NCBI RefSeq assembly: GCF_020026305.1
Contig: NZ_CP075691.1
Location: 5,084,001-5,148,000, forward strand
Length of the DNA stretch: 64,000 bases
Origin: Streptomyces sp. 135
GTDB taxonomy: Bacteria; Actinomycetota; Actinomycetes; Streptomycetales; Streptomycetaceae
Direction: 5' to 3'
The notes beneath the pieces were generated by a model, which was not told the DNA's origin, did no database searches, and saw only the letters and a program-made list of their open reading frames with translations. This document shows positions 33,236 through 42,806 of the stretch, piece by piece; position 1 is the first letter of the stretch, and the number at the start of each line of letters is the position of its first letter. Both the position numbers and the translations under genes were made by a program.

Positions 33236-35752
33236 ATGAGCAGCCTCTTTGATGACAGCTTCCTGGCGGACCTCCGGCCTTCCCGGGCCACGGACGAAGA
33301 GCCCCCGCCGCCGCCCGAGGACAGCGCTCCGGAACCGGTTCCGGACGACTTGTTCGACGGGAAGTTCGACGTGCCCATGACCCGGGACACGCACTACCGC
33401 GACGGGGCCCCGCGCCCGGTCATCGACCCGGCGACGCTCCTGGAGGGGCTGAACGAGAACCAGCGTGCGGCGGTCGTGCACGCCGGCTCCCCGCTGCTCA
33501 TCGTGGCCGGCGCCGGTTCGGGCAAGACCCGGGTGCTGACCCACCGCATCGCGTATCTCCTGGCGGAGCGCGGCGCGCACCCGGGGCAGATCCTCGCGAT
33601 CACCTTCACGAACAAGGCCGCGGGCGAGATGAAGGAGCGCGTAGAGCAGCTCGTCGGCCCCCGGGCCAACGCGATGTGGGTCTCGACGTTCCACAGCGCC
33701 TGCGTCCGCATCCTGCGCCGCGAGTACAAGAAGCTCGGCTTCACGTCCTCCTTCTCGATCTACGACGCCGCGGACTCCAAGCGCCTGATGGCCCTGGTCT
33801 GCCGTGACCTGGACCTCGACCCGAAGAAGTTCCCGCCGAAGTCCTTCAGCGCCAAGATCTCGAATCTGAAGAACGAGCTGATCGACGAGGAGGACTTCGC
33901 CGCCCAGGCCGCCGACGGCTTCGAGAAGACCCTCGCCCAGGCCTACGCCATGTACCAGTCACGCCTGCGCGAGGCGAACGCGCTGGACTTCGACGACCTG
34001 ATCATGACGACGGTCCACCTCCTGCGCGCCTTCCCGGACGTCGCCGAGCACTACCGCCGCCGCTTCCGGCACGTCATGGTCGACGAGTACCAGGACACCA
34101 ACCACGCGCAGTACGCCCTGGTGCGCGAGCTGGTCGGACCCTCCGGTGGCGAGGGCGACGACCCGGCGGAGCTGTGCGTGGTGGGTGACGCGGACCAGTC
34201 GATCTACGCCTTCCGCGGCGCCACGATCCGCAACATCCTCCAGTTCGAGGAGGACTACACCGACGCGACCACGATCCTCCTGGAGCAGAACTACCGCTCC
34301 ACGCAGACGATCCTGAGCGCCGCGAACGCGGTCATCGAGCGGAACGAGAGCCGCCGCCCGAAGAATCTGTGGACCAACCAGGGCGCGGGCGCCCGCATCA
34401 CCGGCTACGTGGCAGACACCGAGCACGACGAGGCGCAGTTCGTCGCGGACGAGATCGACCGGCTCACGGACGCGGGTGACGCGAAGGCCGGCGACGTCGC
34501 GATCTTCTACCGCACGAACGCCCAGTCGCGTGTCTTCGAAGAGATCTTCATCCGTGTCGGCCTGCCCTACAAGGTCGTCGGCGGCGTCCGCTTCTACGAG
34601 CGCAAGGAGGTCCGCGATGTGCTGGCCTACCTGCGGGTCCTCGCCAACCCCGAGGACGCGGTCCCGCTGCGCCGCATCCTCAACGTCCCCAAGAGGGGCA
34701 TCGGCGACCGCGCCGAGGCGATGATCGACGCGCTCTCGCAGCGCGAGAAGATCTCCTTCCCGCAGGCGCTGCGCCGCGTCGACGAGGCGTACGGAATGGC
34801 GGCCCGCTCGACCAATGCCGTCAAGCGGTTCAACACGCTCATGGAGGAGCTGCGGACCGTCGTCGAGTCCGGCGCGGGCCCGGCCGTCGTCCTGGAGGCC
34901 GTACTCGAACGGACCGGCTACCTCGCCGAGTTGCAGGCCTCGACCGACCCGCAGGACGAGACCCGTATCGAGAACCTCCAGGAACTCGCCGCCGTCGCGC
35001 TGGAGTTCGAGCAGGAGAACGCCCAGGCGGCCGGTGCTCAGGAGGACGGCCAGGCGGAAGGCCCAGCGGAAGGCGACGAAGGGGCCGCCGCCCCGGCCGG
35101 CACGCTCTCCGACTTCCTGGAGCGCGTCGCGCTCGTCGCCGACTCCGACCAGATTCCGGATGAGGAGGACGACGGCTCCGGAGTCATCACCCTGATGACG
35201 CTCCACACCGCCAAGGGCCTCGAATTCCCCGTGGTGTTCCTGACCGGCATGGAGGACGGCGTCTTCCCGCACATGCGCTCCCTCGGGCAGGTCAAGGAGC
35301 TGGAGGAGGAGCGCCGCCTCGCCTACGTGGGCATCACGCGCGCGCGTGAACGGCTCTATCTGACGCGGTCCTCGATGCGCAGCGCCTGGGGCCAGCCCTC
35401 GTACAACCCCCCGTCGCGCTTCCTCGAAGAGATTCCGGATACGTATCTGGACTGGAAGCGGAAGGGCTCTGTCGGCGCCCCCGCGTCGTCGGGTCCCGCC
35501 GCGGGCATCACCTCGTCGCTGTCCTCGTCGCGTTCGCGCACGGGCGGCGCGCAGGGCTTCGCCACGCGCCGCGCCTCGGAGAAGCCGGTGGTCTCGCTGG
35601 CTGTCGGGGACCGGGTCACGCACGACCAGTTCGGCCTCGGGACCGTGGTCGGAGTGAAGGGCACGGGTGCGAACGCCGAGGCGACGGTGGACTTCGGCGA
35701 GCCCAAGCCGAAGCGGCTCCTGCTGCGGTACGCGCCGGTCGAGAAGCTGTAA
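33236..35752 (+). CDS. pcrA: ATP-dependent DNA helicase PcrA/UvrD
   Basis: An 838-residue superfamily 1A helicase acting 3' to 5' in excision repair and at stalled forks. Motifs in order: Q motif LNENQRAAV, Walker A VAGAGSGKTR, Ia ITFTNKAAGEM, Walker B VDEYQDTNHAQ, III GDADQSIYAFRGA, IV QNYRST, V TLHTAKGLEFPVVFL and VI AYVGITRARERLYL. The N-terminal 60 acidic residues precede the Q motif. The C-terminus (DRVTHDQFGLGTVVGVKG) is the Tudor-like domain that contacts RNA polymerase in PcrA. GGGAGG precedes the ATG and a DNA-damage-type promoter lies directly upstream. Chorismate mutase, this helicase, an M23 peptidase and sucCD keep this order in mycobacteria too. Confidence 0.96.
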   Translation: MSSLFDDSFLADLRPSRATDEEPPPPPEDSAPEPVPDDLFDGKFDVPMTRDTHYRDGAPRPVIDPATLLEGLNENQRAAVVHAGSPLLIVAGAGSGKTRVLTHRIAYLLAERGAHPGQILAITFTNKAAGEMKERVEQLVGPRANAMWVSTFHSACVRILRREYKKLGFTSSFSIYDAADSKRLMALVCRDLDLDPKKFPPKSFSAKISNLKNELIDEEDFAAQAADGFEKTLAQAYAMYQSRLREANALDFDDLIMTTVHLLRAFPDVAEHYRRRFRHVMVDEYQDTNHAQYALVRELVGPSGGEGDDPAELCVVGDADQSIYAFRGATIRNILQFEEDYTDATTILLEQNYRSTQTILSAANAVIERNESRRPKNLWTNQGAGARITGYVADTEHDEAQFVADEIDRLTDAGDAKAGDVAIFYRTNAQSRVFEEIFIRVGLPYKVVGGVRFYERKEVRDVLAYLRVLANPEDAVPLRRILNVPKRGIGDRAEAMIDALSQREKISFPQALRRVDEAYGMAARSTNAVKRFNTLMEELRTVVESGAGPAVVLEAVLERTGYLAELQASTDPQDETRIENLQELAAVALEFEQENAQAAGAQEDGQAEGPAEGDEGAAAPAGTLSDFLERVALVADSDQIPDEEDDGSGVITLMTLHTAKGLEFPVVFLTGMEDGVFPHMRSLGQVKELEEERRLAYVGITRARERLYLTRSSMRSAWGQPSYNPPSRFLEEIPDTYLDWKRKGSVGAPASSGPAAGITSSLSSSRSRTGGAQGFATRRASEKPVVSLAVGDRVTHDQFGLGTVVGVKGTGANAEATVDFGEPKPKRLLLRYAPVEKL

Positions 35753-35778
35753 CGCCCCGGGCGGCGGCCGGAGTTACG

Positions 35779-37359
35779 TTACGTCGGGTCGAGGTCGTGG
35801 CTGCGCAGCCACGGCAGCGGGTCGATCGCCGAGCCGCCGCTGGGGCGCACCTCGAAGTGCAGGTGCGGTCCCGTGGAGTTGCCGGAGTTGCCGGAGAAGG
35901 CGATGACCTCGCCCGCCTTCACGGGCCCGGTGGAGATCTTGTGCGTGGAGAGGTGGCAGTACCACGTCTCCGTGCCGTCCTTGGCGGTCACGATCGCCAT
36001 GTTGCCGTAGGCGCTGTTCCACTTCGTGGAGACGGTGCCGTCGGTGGCGGCGAGGACTTCCGTGCCGTACGACACGGGGAAGTCGATGCCGGAGTGGGCG
36101 GACATCCAGTTGACGCCGGCCTGTCCGTAGTACGCGCTCAGTCCGTGCTGCTTGACCGGCAGGGCGAACTTGGGGCGGAGCCGCTCCTTGCGTGCCGCCT
36201 CCGCGGCCGCCTTCTTCTCGGCGGCCACCTGCTCGGCCTTGAGGTCGATGCGCTCCTGCGTGCGGCTCGCGCGGTCCGCGAAGTCACCGGCGTCCGCGGA
36301 GAGGTTCGCCAGCTGGGTGTCCAGCTTGTTGTTGGCGGTGGAGGGCTTCACGGACGTGGTGTCCGGGGCCGAGGCGGTCGTGTCCTTGGCCTCGTCCCCG
36401 CCGAAGCTGCCCACGGAGGCGGCGGCCACTCCGGCGACGCCCATCACGCAGGCGGACGGCACGGCGACGGTGAACAGGGCGGAGCGCTTGGCGGGGGTGC
36501 GGCGGCGGGTCCGGGACCGGCCCGCGCCGGAGCCGCCGTTCTTGCCGCGGGCGGCGGCGCGGGACCCCGGAGCCGGGCCTTCCGGAGCCGGCTCCGGCTC
36601 CGTGGCCGTGTAGGGGGCGTCGGCGGCGATCTCGTACTGCTCGGTGAGTTCGTACGGCTGCGGATTCTCGGATTCCGCGGTCTCGTACGGGTGGGGCGCG
36701 TCGTGCGGCTCGTGCGACGTGTCGTGCGCCCCTTGGTTCGCGGGCGCGCCGTTTGCTTCGTGCGCTTCGTTTGCCTCGTGCGCCTCGGATGTCCCGTGCG
36801 TTTCGTCGGGCGAGTTCCACGCCGCGGCGTCGAACGTGCCCGAGTCGAACGTGCCCGTCTCGAAGGCGCCCGTCTCAAAGGTCTGCGTCTCGAAGACCTG
36901 CGTCTCCCACTGGCCGGTCGAGGGTCCCTGGTTCCAGGCGGTGGCGTCCCACTGACCCGAGCTGTCCGGGCCCTGCTGGGCCGGAATGTCGGCGAGGTGC
37001 TGGTAGTCGCCGGTCGTCCACGCGGAGGTGGTGTCGTAGCTGCCGGTGTCGTACGCGGCGGCGTGGTGCTGCCCGGCGTACGCGTCGTAGTCGGCCGTCT
37101 GCTGCTGGGCGGTGGTGGTGGTCGCCCACTGGCCCGTGCCGTACTCGGTGCCGGGCATGTCGCCGAAGAGCGGATCGGTGGCGAACGTACCGGTGTCGAA
37201 GCTGCCGGTGCTGAAGCTGCCGGTGTCCAAAGTGCCGGTGGAGTGGGCGTCGTAGCCGTAGCCGCCGTGCTCGGCGCTGTGTGGATCGTACGTCGCGTAG
37301 TCGGCGCCAGGTGCCGAGGGCTGGGGAGTCGAGCTCCCCGACGGGTGACGGTCGTTCAC
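35779..37359 (-). CDS. M23 (LytM) metallopeptidase, membrane-anchored
   Basis: From GTG 37357-37359 (526 residues; TTG one codon upstream is an alternative). The first 270 residues are a cytoplasmic low-complexity region with repeats such as TGSFSTGSFDTGTF and FETQTFETGAFETGTFDSGT and runs of HEAN. A basic patch (RSRTRRRTPAKR) and a membrane helix at about 295-315 follow, then a short coiled coil. The C-terminal M23 domain has HSGIDF with its zinc ligands and HLHFEVRP. The enzyme cleaves peptidoglycan cross-links or activates amidases. It is immediately downstream of, and convergent with, pcrA. The Phe/Thr/Gly-rich N-terminus is unusual for the family. Confidence 0.88.
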   Translation of the reverse strand: MNDRHPSGSSTPQPSAPGADYATYDPHSAEHGGYGYDAHSTGTLDTGSFSTGSFDTGTFATDPLFGDMPGTEYGTGQWATTTTAQQQTADYDAYAGQHHAAAYDTGSYDTTSAWTTGDYQHLADIPAQQGPDSSGQWDATAWNQGPSTGQWETQVFETQTFETGAFETGTFDSGTFDAAAWNSPDETHGTSEAHEANEAHEANGAPANQGAHDTSHEPHDAPHPYETAESENPQPYELTEQYEIAADAPYTATEPEPAPEGPAPGSRAAARGKNGGSGAGRSRTRRRTPAKRSALFTVAVPSACVMGVAGVAAASVGSFGGDEAKDTTASAPDTTSVKPSTANNKLDTQLANLSADAGDFADRASRTQERIDLKAEQVAAEKKAAAEAARKERLRPKFALPVKQHGLSAYYGQAGVNWMSAHSGIDFPVSYGTEVLAATDGTVSTKWNSAYGNMAIVTAKDGTETWYCHLSTHKISTGPVKAGEVIAFSGNSGNSTGPHLHFEVRPSGGSAIDPLPWLRSHDLDPT

Positions 37360-37575
37360 CAACTTCTCTTTCGCCTCGGCAGCAGGGGCAGAGCAGTGCG
37401 GCGACTGTACCCGGCGGTATACGGGCGCGACAATCTTCGGCAGGTTTCGCCCTCTCAGGAAACGGGCATTCGGCCGTCTTTCGGGGGACTGTGGGCACAG
37501 CCTTGGCCCTGCGTTCGAGCCGCGTTCGATGTCCGGGGGCGTGGATCGGGTCCGTGACCCGATGCCCGGTCGTGG

Positions 37576-38604
37576 TCAGGCGACCGTGAGTCCGCCCGGT
37601 TCTTGCCTCGCGTCGGCTCCTGGATTCGCCAGGTCGAGTGCCTGACGTACGCCGTTCGCCACCGCCGGGTGCACCGGCAGCGCGAGATGGCCGATTCCGG
37701 TTACCCGGATGTTCTGCACGAGCAGGTCGGGGTGGTCGACGCACGCCGTCTCCAGCGGGTCCATGGTCTGGTCCAGGTCGCTCCAGAAGCTCACGAACTG
37801 GGTGCGGCAGTCCGGCGCCGGTTCCTTCAGCTCCTCGATCACGGCGGAGCCCGGGCGCATCTGCCGCACGATCGGATGCGCGTCGGCGAGCGGCGCGACC
37901 CGCGTGCCCGCGTGCGGAGTGCCGAGCGTGACCAGCGTGCGTACGCGTATGTCGCCGCCGAGGCGCTGCGCGTAATAGCGGGCGATCAGGCCGCCGAGGC
38001 TGTGTCCGACGACGTCCACCCGGCGGTGGCCCGTGCGCTCGCAGAGTTCCTCGACGTGGCGGCCGAGCAGCTCGGCGGCGGCAGGGATGTCACAGGTGAG
38101 CGGGGAGTAGTTGAGGGACCCCACGCGGCGTCCGCCGTCCTGGGCGAGGGCGCGGCGGAGCAGGACGAAGACGGAGCGGTTGTCGATGAAGCCGTGCAGG
38201 AGAAGAACCGGAGGCCTGTCGTCCGCGGGGAGGCGAGGGGCGTCGGGCGGCGGCTGGACGGGGGCCGTCCGGCGCTCCTGGGCGATGCCCGAGGGGTAGA
38301 GGACGAGGTGGCCCGCGAGGATCGCCAGTTCCAGGGCGGTTGACTTCAGGAGGGCCAGGGAGATACGGCCTGCCGCTTTGGCGTGCAGGGCGGCCAGGGA
38401 AGGCAGCCGGGGCAGGGCGGGCAGCGAAGGCAGCGTCGGTACTGCGGGCAGCGAGGGCAGCGCCAGCAGTGCGGGCAGTGCCGACAGCGGGGGCAGTGCG
38501 GGCAGGGTCGACGGCGTCAGGAACGCGGGCAGGGCCGGCAGTGCGGGCAGGTCTGGCAGCGGAAAGCTGCGGAAGCGAAAGGGGCGGGCCCCTGTGACCG
38601 GCAT
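37576..38604 (-). CDS. Alpha/beta-hydrolase lipase with Leu-Pro repeats
   Basis: A 342-residue hydrolase from ATG 38602-38604 (GGGAGG upstream). The first 70 residues are a striking run of ALP/LPS/LPALP units, about 18 Leu-Pro pairs, rather than an ordinary signal peptide. A hydrophobic stretch (ISLALLKSTALELAILAG) follows, then the catalytic domain with oxyanion segment PPVLLLHGFIDNRS and nucleophile Ser202 in VVGHSLGGLIARYYA. A likely acid is in SDLDQTMDP and the histidine is in VTGIGHLALPVHPAV. This matches the secreted or membrane triacylglycerol lipase/esterase group. Substrate unknown. Confidence 0.85.
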   Translation of the reverse strand: MPVTGARPFRFRSFPLPDLPALPALPAFLTPSTLPALPPLSALPALLALPSLPAVPTLPSLPALPRLPSLAALHAKAAGRISLALLKSTALELAILAGHLVLYPSGIAQERRTAPVQPPPDAPRLPADDRPPVLLLHGFIDNRSVFVLLRRALAQDGGRRVGSLNYSPLTCDIPAAAELLGRHVEELCERTGHRRVDVVGHSLGGLIARYYAQRLGGDIRVRTLVTLGTPHAGTRVAPLADAHPIVRQMRPGSAVIEELKEPAPDCRTQFVSFWSDLDQTMDPLETACVDHPDLLVQNIRVTGIGHLALPVHPAVANGVRQALDLANPGADARQEPGGLTVA

Positions 38605-39027
38605 CGTCGACCTCCCGACGGCGCACGGGAGGGCGTCTTCGTCCCCCGTGCGCCCTAGGGGGAGTCGTGGGCGAGGAGCCGGCTCCGCGAAGGCGTGCGG
38701 TGCCGCCGTGGTGTGGCGGCTCCGTACCCCCGTGACGTCGCCGGTGCACCGGACCACCATGCCGTGCGGCTGACGGCATGGTGGTGCGGCGATCTCGTTG
38801 CGGCTCCCCTCGCGCCTGGTCCGGATGCGGAGCGTGAACCCCTGGTTGGTGGACGGCGCGCAGCGAACATGTCCCAACGTGTGATTTCCCCCTCCCTCTC
38901 CACCGTGAAACTGCCGCTTGCGCGATGCTGTGGATAACGTTCGTTCACTTCCCCGGCCGGTGTGGTGCGGGGTATCTGTGCTTGGACAGATGGTTGTCGG
39001 TACGGATATCGGTACATGGAGGCAGTG
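38605..39027. other. Gene-free region with a 13-bp inverted repeat
   Basis: No gene is visible between the lipase start and icmB. ACCACCATGCCGT (38753-38765) pairs perfectly with 38773-38785 over a 7-base loop, in a position that could act as operator or terminator. A single DnaA-box-like TGTGGATAA is at 38929-38937. Nothing else is recognisable. Confidence 0.5.
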
Positions 39028-39444
39028 ATGGGTGTGGCAGCCGGGCCGATCCGCGTGGTGGTCGCCAAGCCGGGGCTCGACGGGCACGACCGCGGGGCCA
39101 AGGTGATCGCGCGGGCGCTGCGTGACGCCGGTATGGAGGTCATCTACACCGGGCTGCACCAGACGCCCGAGCAGGTGGTGGACACCGCGATCCAGGAGGA
39201 CGCCGACGCGATCGGCCTCTCCATCCTGTCCGGGGCGCACAACACGCTGTTCGCGCGGGTGCTCGAACTCCTGAAGGAGCGGGACGCGCAGGACATCCTG
39301 GTCTTCGGCGGCGGGATCATCCCGGAGGCGGACATCGCGCCGCTGAAGGAGAAGGGCGTCGCGGAGATCTTCACCCCCGGAGCCACCACGACCTCGATCG
39401 TGGAATGGGTGCGGGCCAACGTGCAGCAGCCCGCCGGGGCCTGA
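39028..39444 (+). CDS. icmB: Isobutyryl-CoA mutase small (B12-binding) subunit
   Basis: A 138-residue cobalamin-binding protein. It has the B12 'base-off' signature DGHDRG with axial ligand His20, the S-x-L segment GLSILSGAHNT and the C-terminal GG motif VFGGGIIP. It corresponds to the separate small subunit that pairs with a large catalytic subunit to interconvert isobutyryl-CoA and n-butyryl-CoA, feeding polyketide precursors; the large subunit is not in this window. ATG 39028 has GGAGG at ideal spacing; ATG 39016 is in frame but lies upstream of that site. Such a stand-alone B12 subunit could also serve another acyl-CoA mutase. Confidence 0.88.
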   Translation: MGVAAGPIRVVVAKPGLDGHDRGAKVIARALRDAGMEVIYTGLHQTPEQVVDTAIQEDADAIGLSILSGAHNTLFARVLELLKERDAQDILVFGGGIIPEADIAPLKEKGVAEIFTPGATTTSIVEWVRANVQQPAGA

Positions 39445-39493
39445 ATCCTGCGGCTGTTCCAGGGCGGTGGCCCTGGGGCTCCCGCCTGCCCCC

Positions 39494-41291
39494 TCACGTG
39501 ATCCCGCGCTCCGTGCGGGGTTCGGGGAGCGGCGGGAGCTCGTCGCGTATGGCCGCGCGCAGGCGCAGCGTGGTGACCAGGCGTTGGAACGCCTCCGACC
39601 AGTAGCTGCCCGCGCCCGGTGACGCGTCCTCCGGTTCGTCCGGGATCGCGGTGAGCGCCTCCAGGCGGACCGCTTCGGAGGGGTCGAGACAGCGCTCCGC
39701 GAGGCCCATGACCCCGCTGAAGCTCCAGGGGTAGCTGCCCGCGTCCCGCGCGATGTTCAACGCGTCGACGACCGCGCGGCCCAGGGGCTCGGCCCAGGGG
39801 ACCGCGCACACCCCGAGCAGCTGGAACGCCTCGGACAGACCGTGCGCGGCGATGAAACCTGCGACCCACTCCGCCCGGTCCGTCGCGGGCAGCGAGGCGA
39901 GGAGCTTGGCGCGCTCGGCGAGCGACACGGCTCCGGGGCCCGCGGCGTCGGGGGACGCGGGCATGCCGAGCAGGGCCCTGGACCAGGTCGCGTCCCGTTG
40001 GCGCACGGCCGCGCGGCACCACGCGGCGTGCAGCTCGCCGCGCCAGTCGTCGGCCACCGGGAGCGCCACTATCTCGGCCGGTGTGCGATTCCCCAGCCGG
40101 GTGCGCCAGGTGGTGAGCGGCGCGGCCTCCACCAGCTGGCCCAGCCACCACGAGCGCTCGCCCCGGCCGGCCGGGGGCTTGGCGACGATGCCGTCCCGCT
40201 CCATGCCCGCGTCGCACTCGTGCGGGGCCTCGACCGTGAGGGTCGGCGTGCTCGACACGTGGTCCACGGCCACGCAGGAGGCCGCCCGCGCGGCCATCCG
40301 CCCGGCCAGTGGCGAGTCGGGGAGCGCGGAGAGCAACTCCGCAGCCGTGGACCGGACGTTTCGGCTGCGGTCGGTGAGGGCCTGCTCGAGGAACGGCTCG
40401 TCCGCGGCGGACAGGCCCGTGCGGAGCGAATCGAGGAACATCAGGCGGTCCTCCGCACGCTCCGTCGGCCAGGTCGTGGCGAGCAGCTGCCGCGCGGCAT
40501 GCGCGTCGCGTGCGCGGAGCGTGGTCAGGAGCGCGACCCGTTCGGCGAAGAGGCCCTCTTCCCACAGCTGGCGGACCTTGGGCGCGTCGTCCGTGGAGGG
40601 CAGGGCCACGCCGCCTCCCGGAGTGGCCCGGAGCGCGAACTTCCAGTCCGGATTCAGGCGGGCCAGCCACAGGGCCCTGGGGCCCGCGAAGGCGAGCGCC
40701 TGGGGACGCAGGTCCGTACGGCCGCGCGCCGCGTTCAGGAGGGCGGGGAGCAGTTCGGGCGGCGCGCCGTACCCCCGGGCGTTGGCCAGGGCGAGCCACT
40801 GGGGGAGCAGTTCCATCAGGTCCGGCGTCGCGCCGCGTCGGCCGCCGCTCCCGAGGCCGGGCTGGTCGGTGAGCAGCGTGGCGAGCCTGCGACGGGCCGC
40901 GGGCGGCACCGGCGGCCTGGGTCCCGCGCCGCTTACTGGGCGGGGTGGCGGCCGGTGCCGGGCGCAGTCCCGCCCTGCGGCGGACCGTCTGCACCGCCGC
41001 CTCGTCGAGGAGGGCGAGTGGTGGCTCCTTGCCGGGTGTGTGGAGCGGGTCGGGCAGTGCGCGGCGGTCGGTGCCGAGCAGCGCCGCCGAGACGAGGTCC
41101 TCCCAGGCGACGCGGGGGGACGTCGAGGCGGCATCTGGCGGGCGTATGGAGGCGGCATCGGGTGGCCGGGGTGTCCCGGCTGCCGGGGGTGTCACGGGTG
41201 CCGTCGCTGTCCCGGCTGCCGTCGGTGTCCCGGGCGTTGTGTGTGCTCCGGGCGCTGTGTGTGCCCCAGGCGCCGTGGGTGTGGTCGGCAT
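39494..41291 (-). pseudogene. DUF5691 protein, interrupted by one frameshift
   Basis: The N-terminal part begins at ATG 41289-41291 behind GGAGGAG. After a Thr/Pro-rich repeat region it reads VAWEDLVSAALLGTDRRALP and EPPLALLDEAAVQTVRRRAG. Around 40900-40960 this frame degenerates, and the matching continuation (RRRLATLLTDQPG, then LMELLPQWLALANARGYG) lies in another frame that stays open to 39494. The full span is 1798 bases, one more than a multiple of three, so a single indel suffices. The second part has HEAT-like helical repeats (DRSRNVRSTAAELLSALPDS). It is encoded just downstream of the SWIM gene and in this genus belongs with the MoxR/DUF5682/VWA genes opposite. A sequencing error is quite possible; the ORF is otherwise well preserved. 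Confidence 0.7.
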
Positions 41292-41314
41292 CTGCTCCTC
41301 CTGGCGTTCGTCGG

Positions 41315-42718
41315 TCAGCACAGCGGCACCGTCTCTTCCGCGTCCCGCGGCCAGGCCGTCAGCGGGGTGAAGCCCTGGTGGCCGCACTCGCCGAACACCG
41401 TCAGCGGTGCTCCTCCGGACAGGGCGACCAGCCGCCACAGGCCCGGCCCGGACGCGGCGGCGGGCGTCACCGGCAGCGCCGAGCCGCCGCCCGCGTCGGC
41501 CAGTTGCCAAGCGCCGTCGGCCTTGGCCGGTATGACCTCGGAGAGCGTCACCGGCCAGGACTCCAGCCACGGGTCGTGACGGAGCGCCTCGCCGTAGCGC
41601 GCGGCCGCCTCGTCCGTGCGTACGCCCGGTGGCCGCTCGGCGGTGGGTGCCGGGGTGCTGAACTGTTCGCCCAGGTCGGCCCGTAGCTGCCGCACGCCCG
41701 GGTATCCCGTCAGCTCCGCGTCGAGCGCGAGGCCCACCGGCAGGGTGAGCGCGGGGGCGCGGCCGGCCGCTCCGTAGGAGAGGAGCAGCGCGGTGCGGCC
41801 GGAGGCCGTGCCGTACAGCCAGACGCGGCGCGTGGTGAGTTTGCTGTCGGCGGTGTCGTACTGCGCGAGGACCAGCCAGCGGTCCCGCAGCGGTGGACCC
41901 TCCGGCCGGGCGGGCAGGCCGACGCGGGAGCGGACCGTGGCGGCCAGGCCGGACGGCAACGCGTCGCGGTGCAGCCAGCCCTGGTCGAGGAGGTGCAGCA
42001 GGGCGCACTCCTCCAGCAGGCGTACCGGCCAGCCGGGGCCCGAGGAGGGTATGGACCCCAACTCCCTCACGCGCGCCGCCAGTCCTGGCGCCTGTGCGTC
42101 GACCATGCGGGCGGCTGTCTCCTCCCACAGGCCGTACCCCGCCTGTTCGGCGGAGGCGGTACCGGAGCGCAGCAGGTCGGACAGGCGCTGCTCCAGCTCC
42201 GTCACCCCTGCCGTGATGCGCTCGGCCCGCTTCTCCGCTCTTCTGCGGGCCGCCTCAGGGTCGGCCGGCGCGGGGGGCGCGGCCTGCGAACTCCGCTTGT
42301 CCTCCGCTCTTTTGCGGCGGGACGACAGCCATTCCTCGGCCCACTCGGGCGGCTCCCCGCCCGGCACGGTGCCGTCCGCGCCCGCCCAGAGCAGCAGCAG
42401 TCCCAGCGCGTGTTTGCACGGGAACTTGCGGCTCGGGCAACTGCACTTGTACGCCGGACCCGCCCCGTCCGCTGGGCCCGCTGCGGCTGTGACGCCCGCG
42501 ATACCTGTATTGCCTGTGACGCCCGTGATGTCGATGAGTGTCTGATACGGCTTGCTGCCACTGCCCCTGCACAGTCCCCACACCACCCCCTCGCCGGAAC
42601 TGCCCGTCTCCGACCACGGTCCGGCGACGCCCAGTTTGCTTCCCGCCCTGCGTGACGAGGCGTCAGGCGCCAGTGCCAGCACCTGGTCCACCGTCCAGCG
42701 CACCCCCTGCTGAGTCAT
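41315..42718 (-). CDS. SWIM zinc-finger protein
   Basis: A 467-residue protein. The SWIM motif CxCx6CxH is complete: Cys92, Cys94, Cys101 and His103 in KCSCPSRKFPCKH, expected to bind zinc and contact DNA or protein. A charged helical region (RRRAEKRAERITAGVTELEQ) follows, then a large C-terminal domain with GLWEETAARMVDAQAPGLAA and WLVLAQYDTADSKLTTRRVW. ATG 42716-42718 starts only 7 bases after a TACCTT -10, so translation is probably leaderless. The DUF5691 gene follows 23 bases after its stop. It is divergent from the MoxR gene across a symmetrical promoter region, and probably acts with that operon. Confidence 0.88.
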   Translation of the reverse strand: MTQQGVRWTVDQVLALAPDASSRRAGSKLGVAGPWSETGSSGEGVVWGLCRGSGSKPYQTLIDITGVTGNTGIAGVTAAAGPADGAGPAYKCSCPSRKFPCKHALGLLLLWAGADGTVPGGEPPEWAEEWLSSRRKRAEDKRSSQAAPPAPADPEAARRRAEKRAERITAGVTELEQRLSDLLRSGTASAEQAGYGLWEETAARMVDAQAPGLAARVRELGSIPSSGPGWPVRLLEECALLHLLDQGWLHRDALPSGLAATVRSRVGLPARPEGPPLRDRWLVLAQYDTADSKLTTRRVWLYGTASGRTALLLSYGAAGRAPALTLPVGLALDAELTGYPGVRQLRADLGEQFSTPAPTAERPPGVRTDEAAARYGEALRHDPWLESWPVTLSEVIPAKADGAWQLADAGGGSALPVTPAAASGPGLWRLVALSGGAPLTVFGECGHQGFTPLTAWPRDAEETVPLC

Positions 42719-42724
42719 GTCTCG

Positions 42725-42747
42725 AAGGTAGGCGCCACCACTGACAA
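42725..42747 (-). promoter_or_regulatory. PafBC-type promoter of the SWIM/DUF5691 operon
   Basis: On the minus strand TTGTCAGTG (42747-42739), eight bases, then TACCTT (42730-42725), matching TTGTCRGTG-N8-TANNNT. The SWIM start codon is 6 bases after the -10, at the predicted transcription start. Confidence 0.7.
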
Positions 42748-42806
42748 TCGGTCCGCCGACAGGGATTGGGGCAGGTCAGCGCCGTGCGCGGGTCGATTGT
42801 CAGTGG
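42738..42806. repeat. Perfect 13-bp inverted repeat spanning the divergent promoters
   Basis: CCACTGACAATCG (42738-42750) and CGATTGTCAGTGG (42794-42806) are exact reverse complements 43 bases apart. Each arm contains the TTGTCAGTG element for the gene it faces, so the symmetry reflects two opposed copies of one activator site. Confidence 0.9.

Noticed and set aside
38929..38937. TGTGGATAA, a perfect DnaA box
   Set aside because: A single box without neighbours, AT-rich segment or replication genes; one copy is expected by chance in a chromosome.
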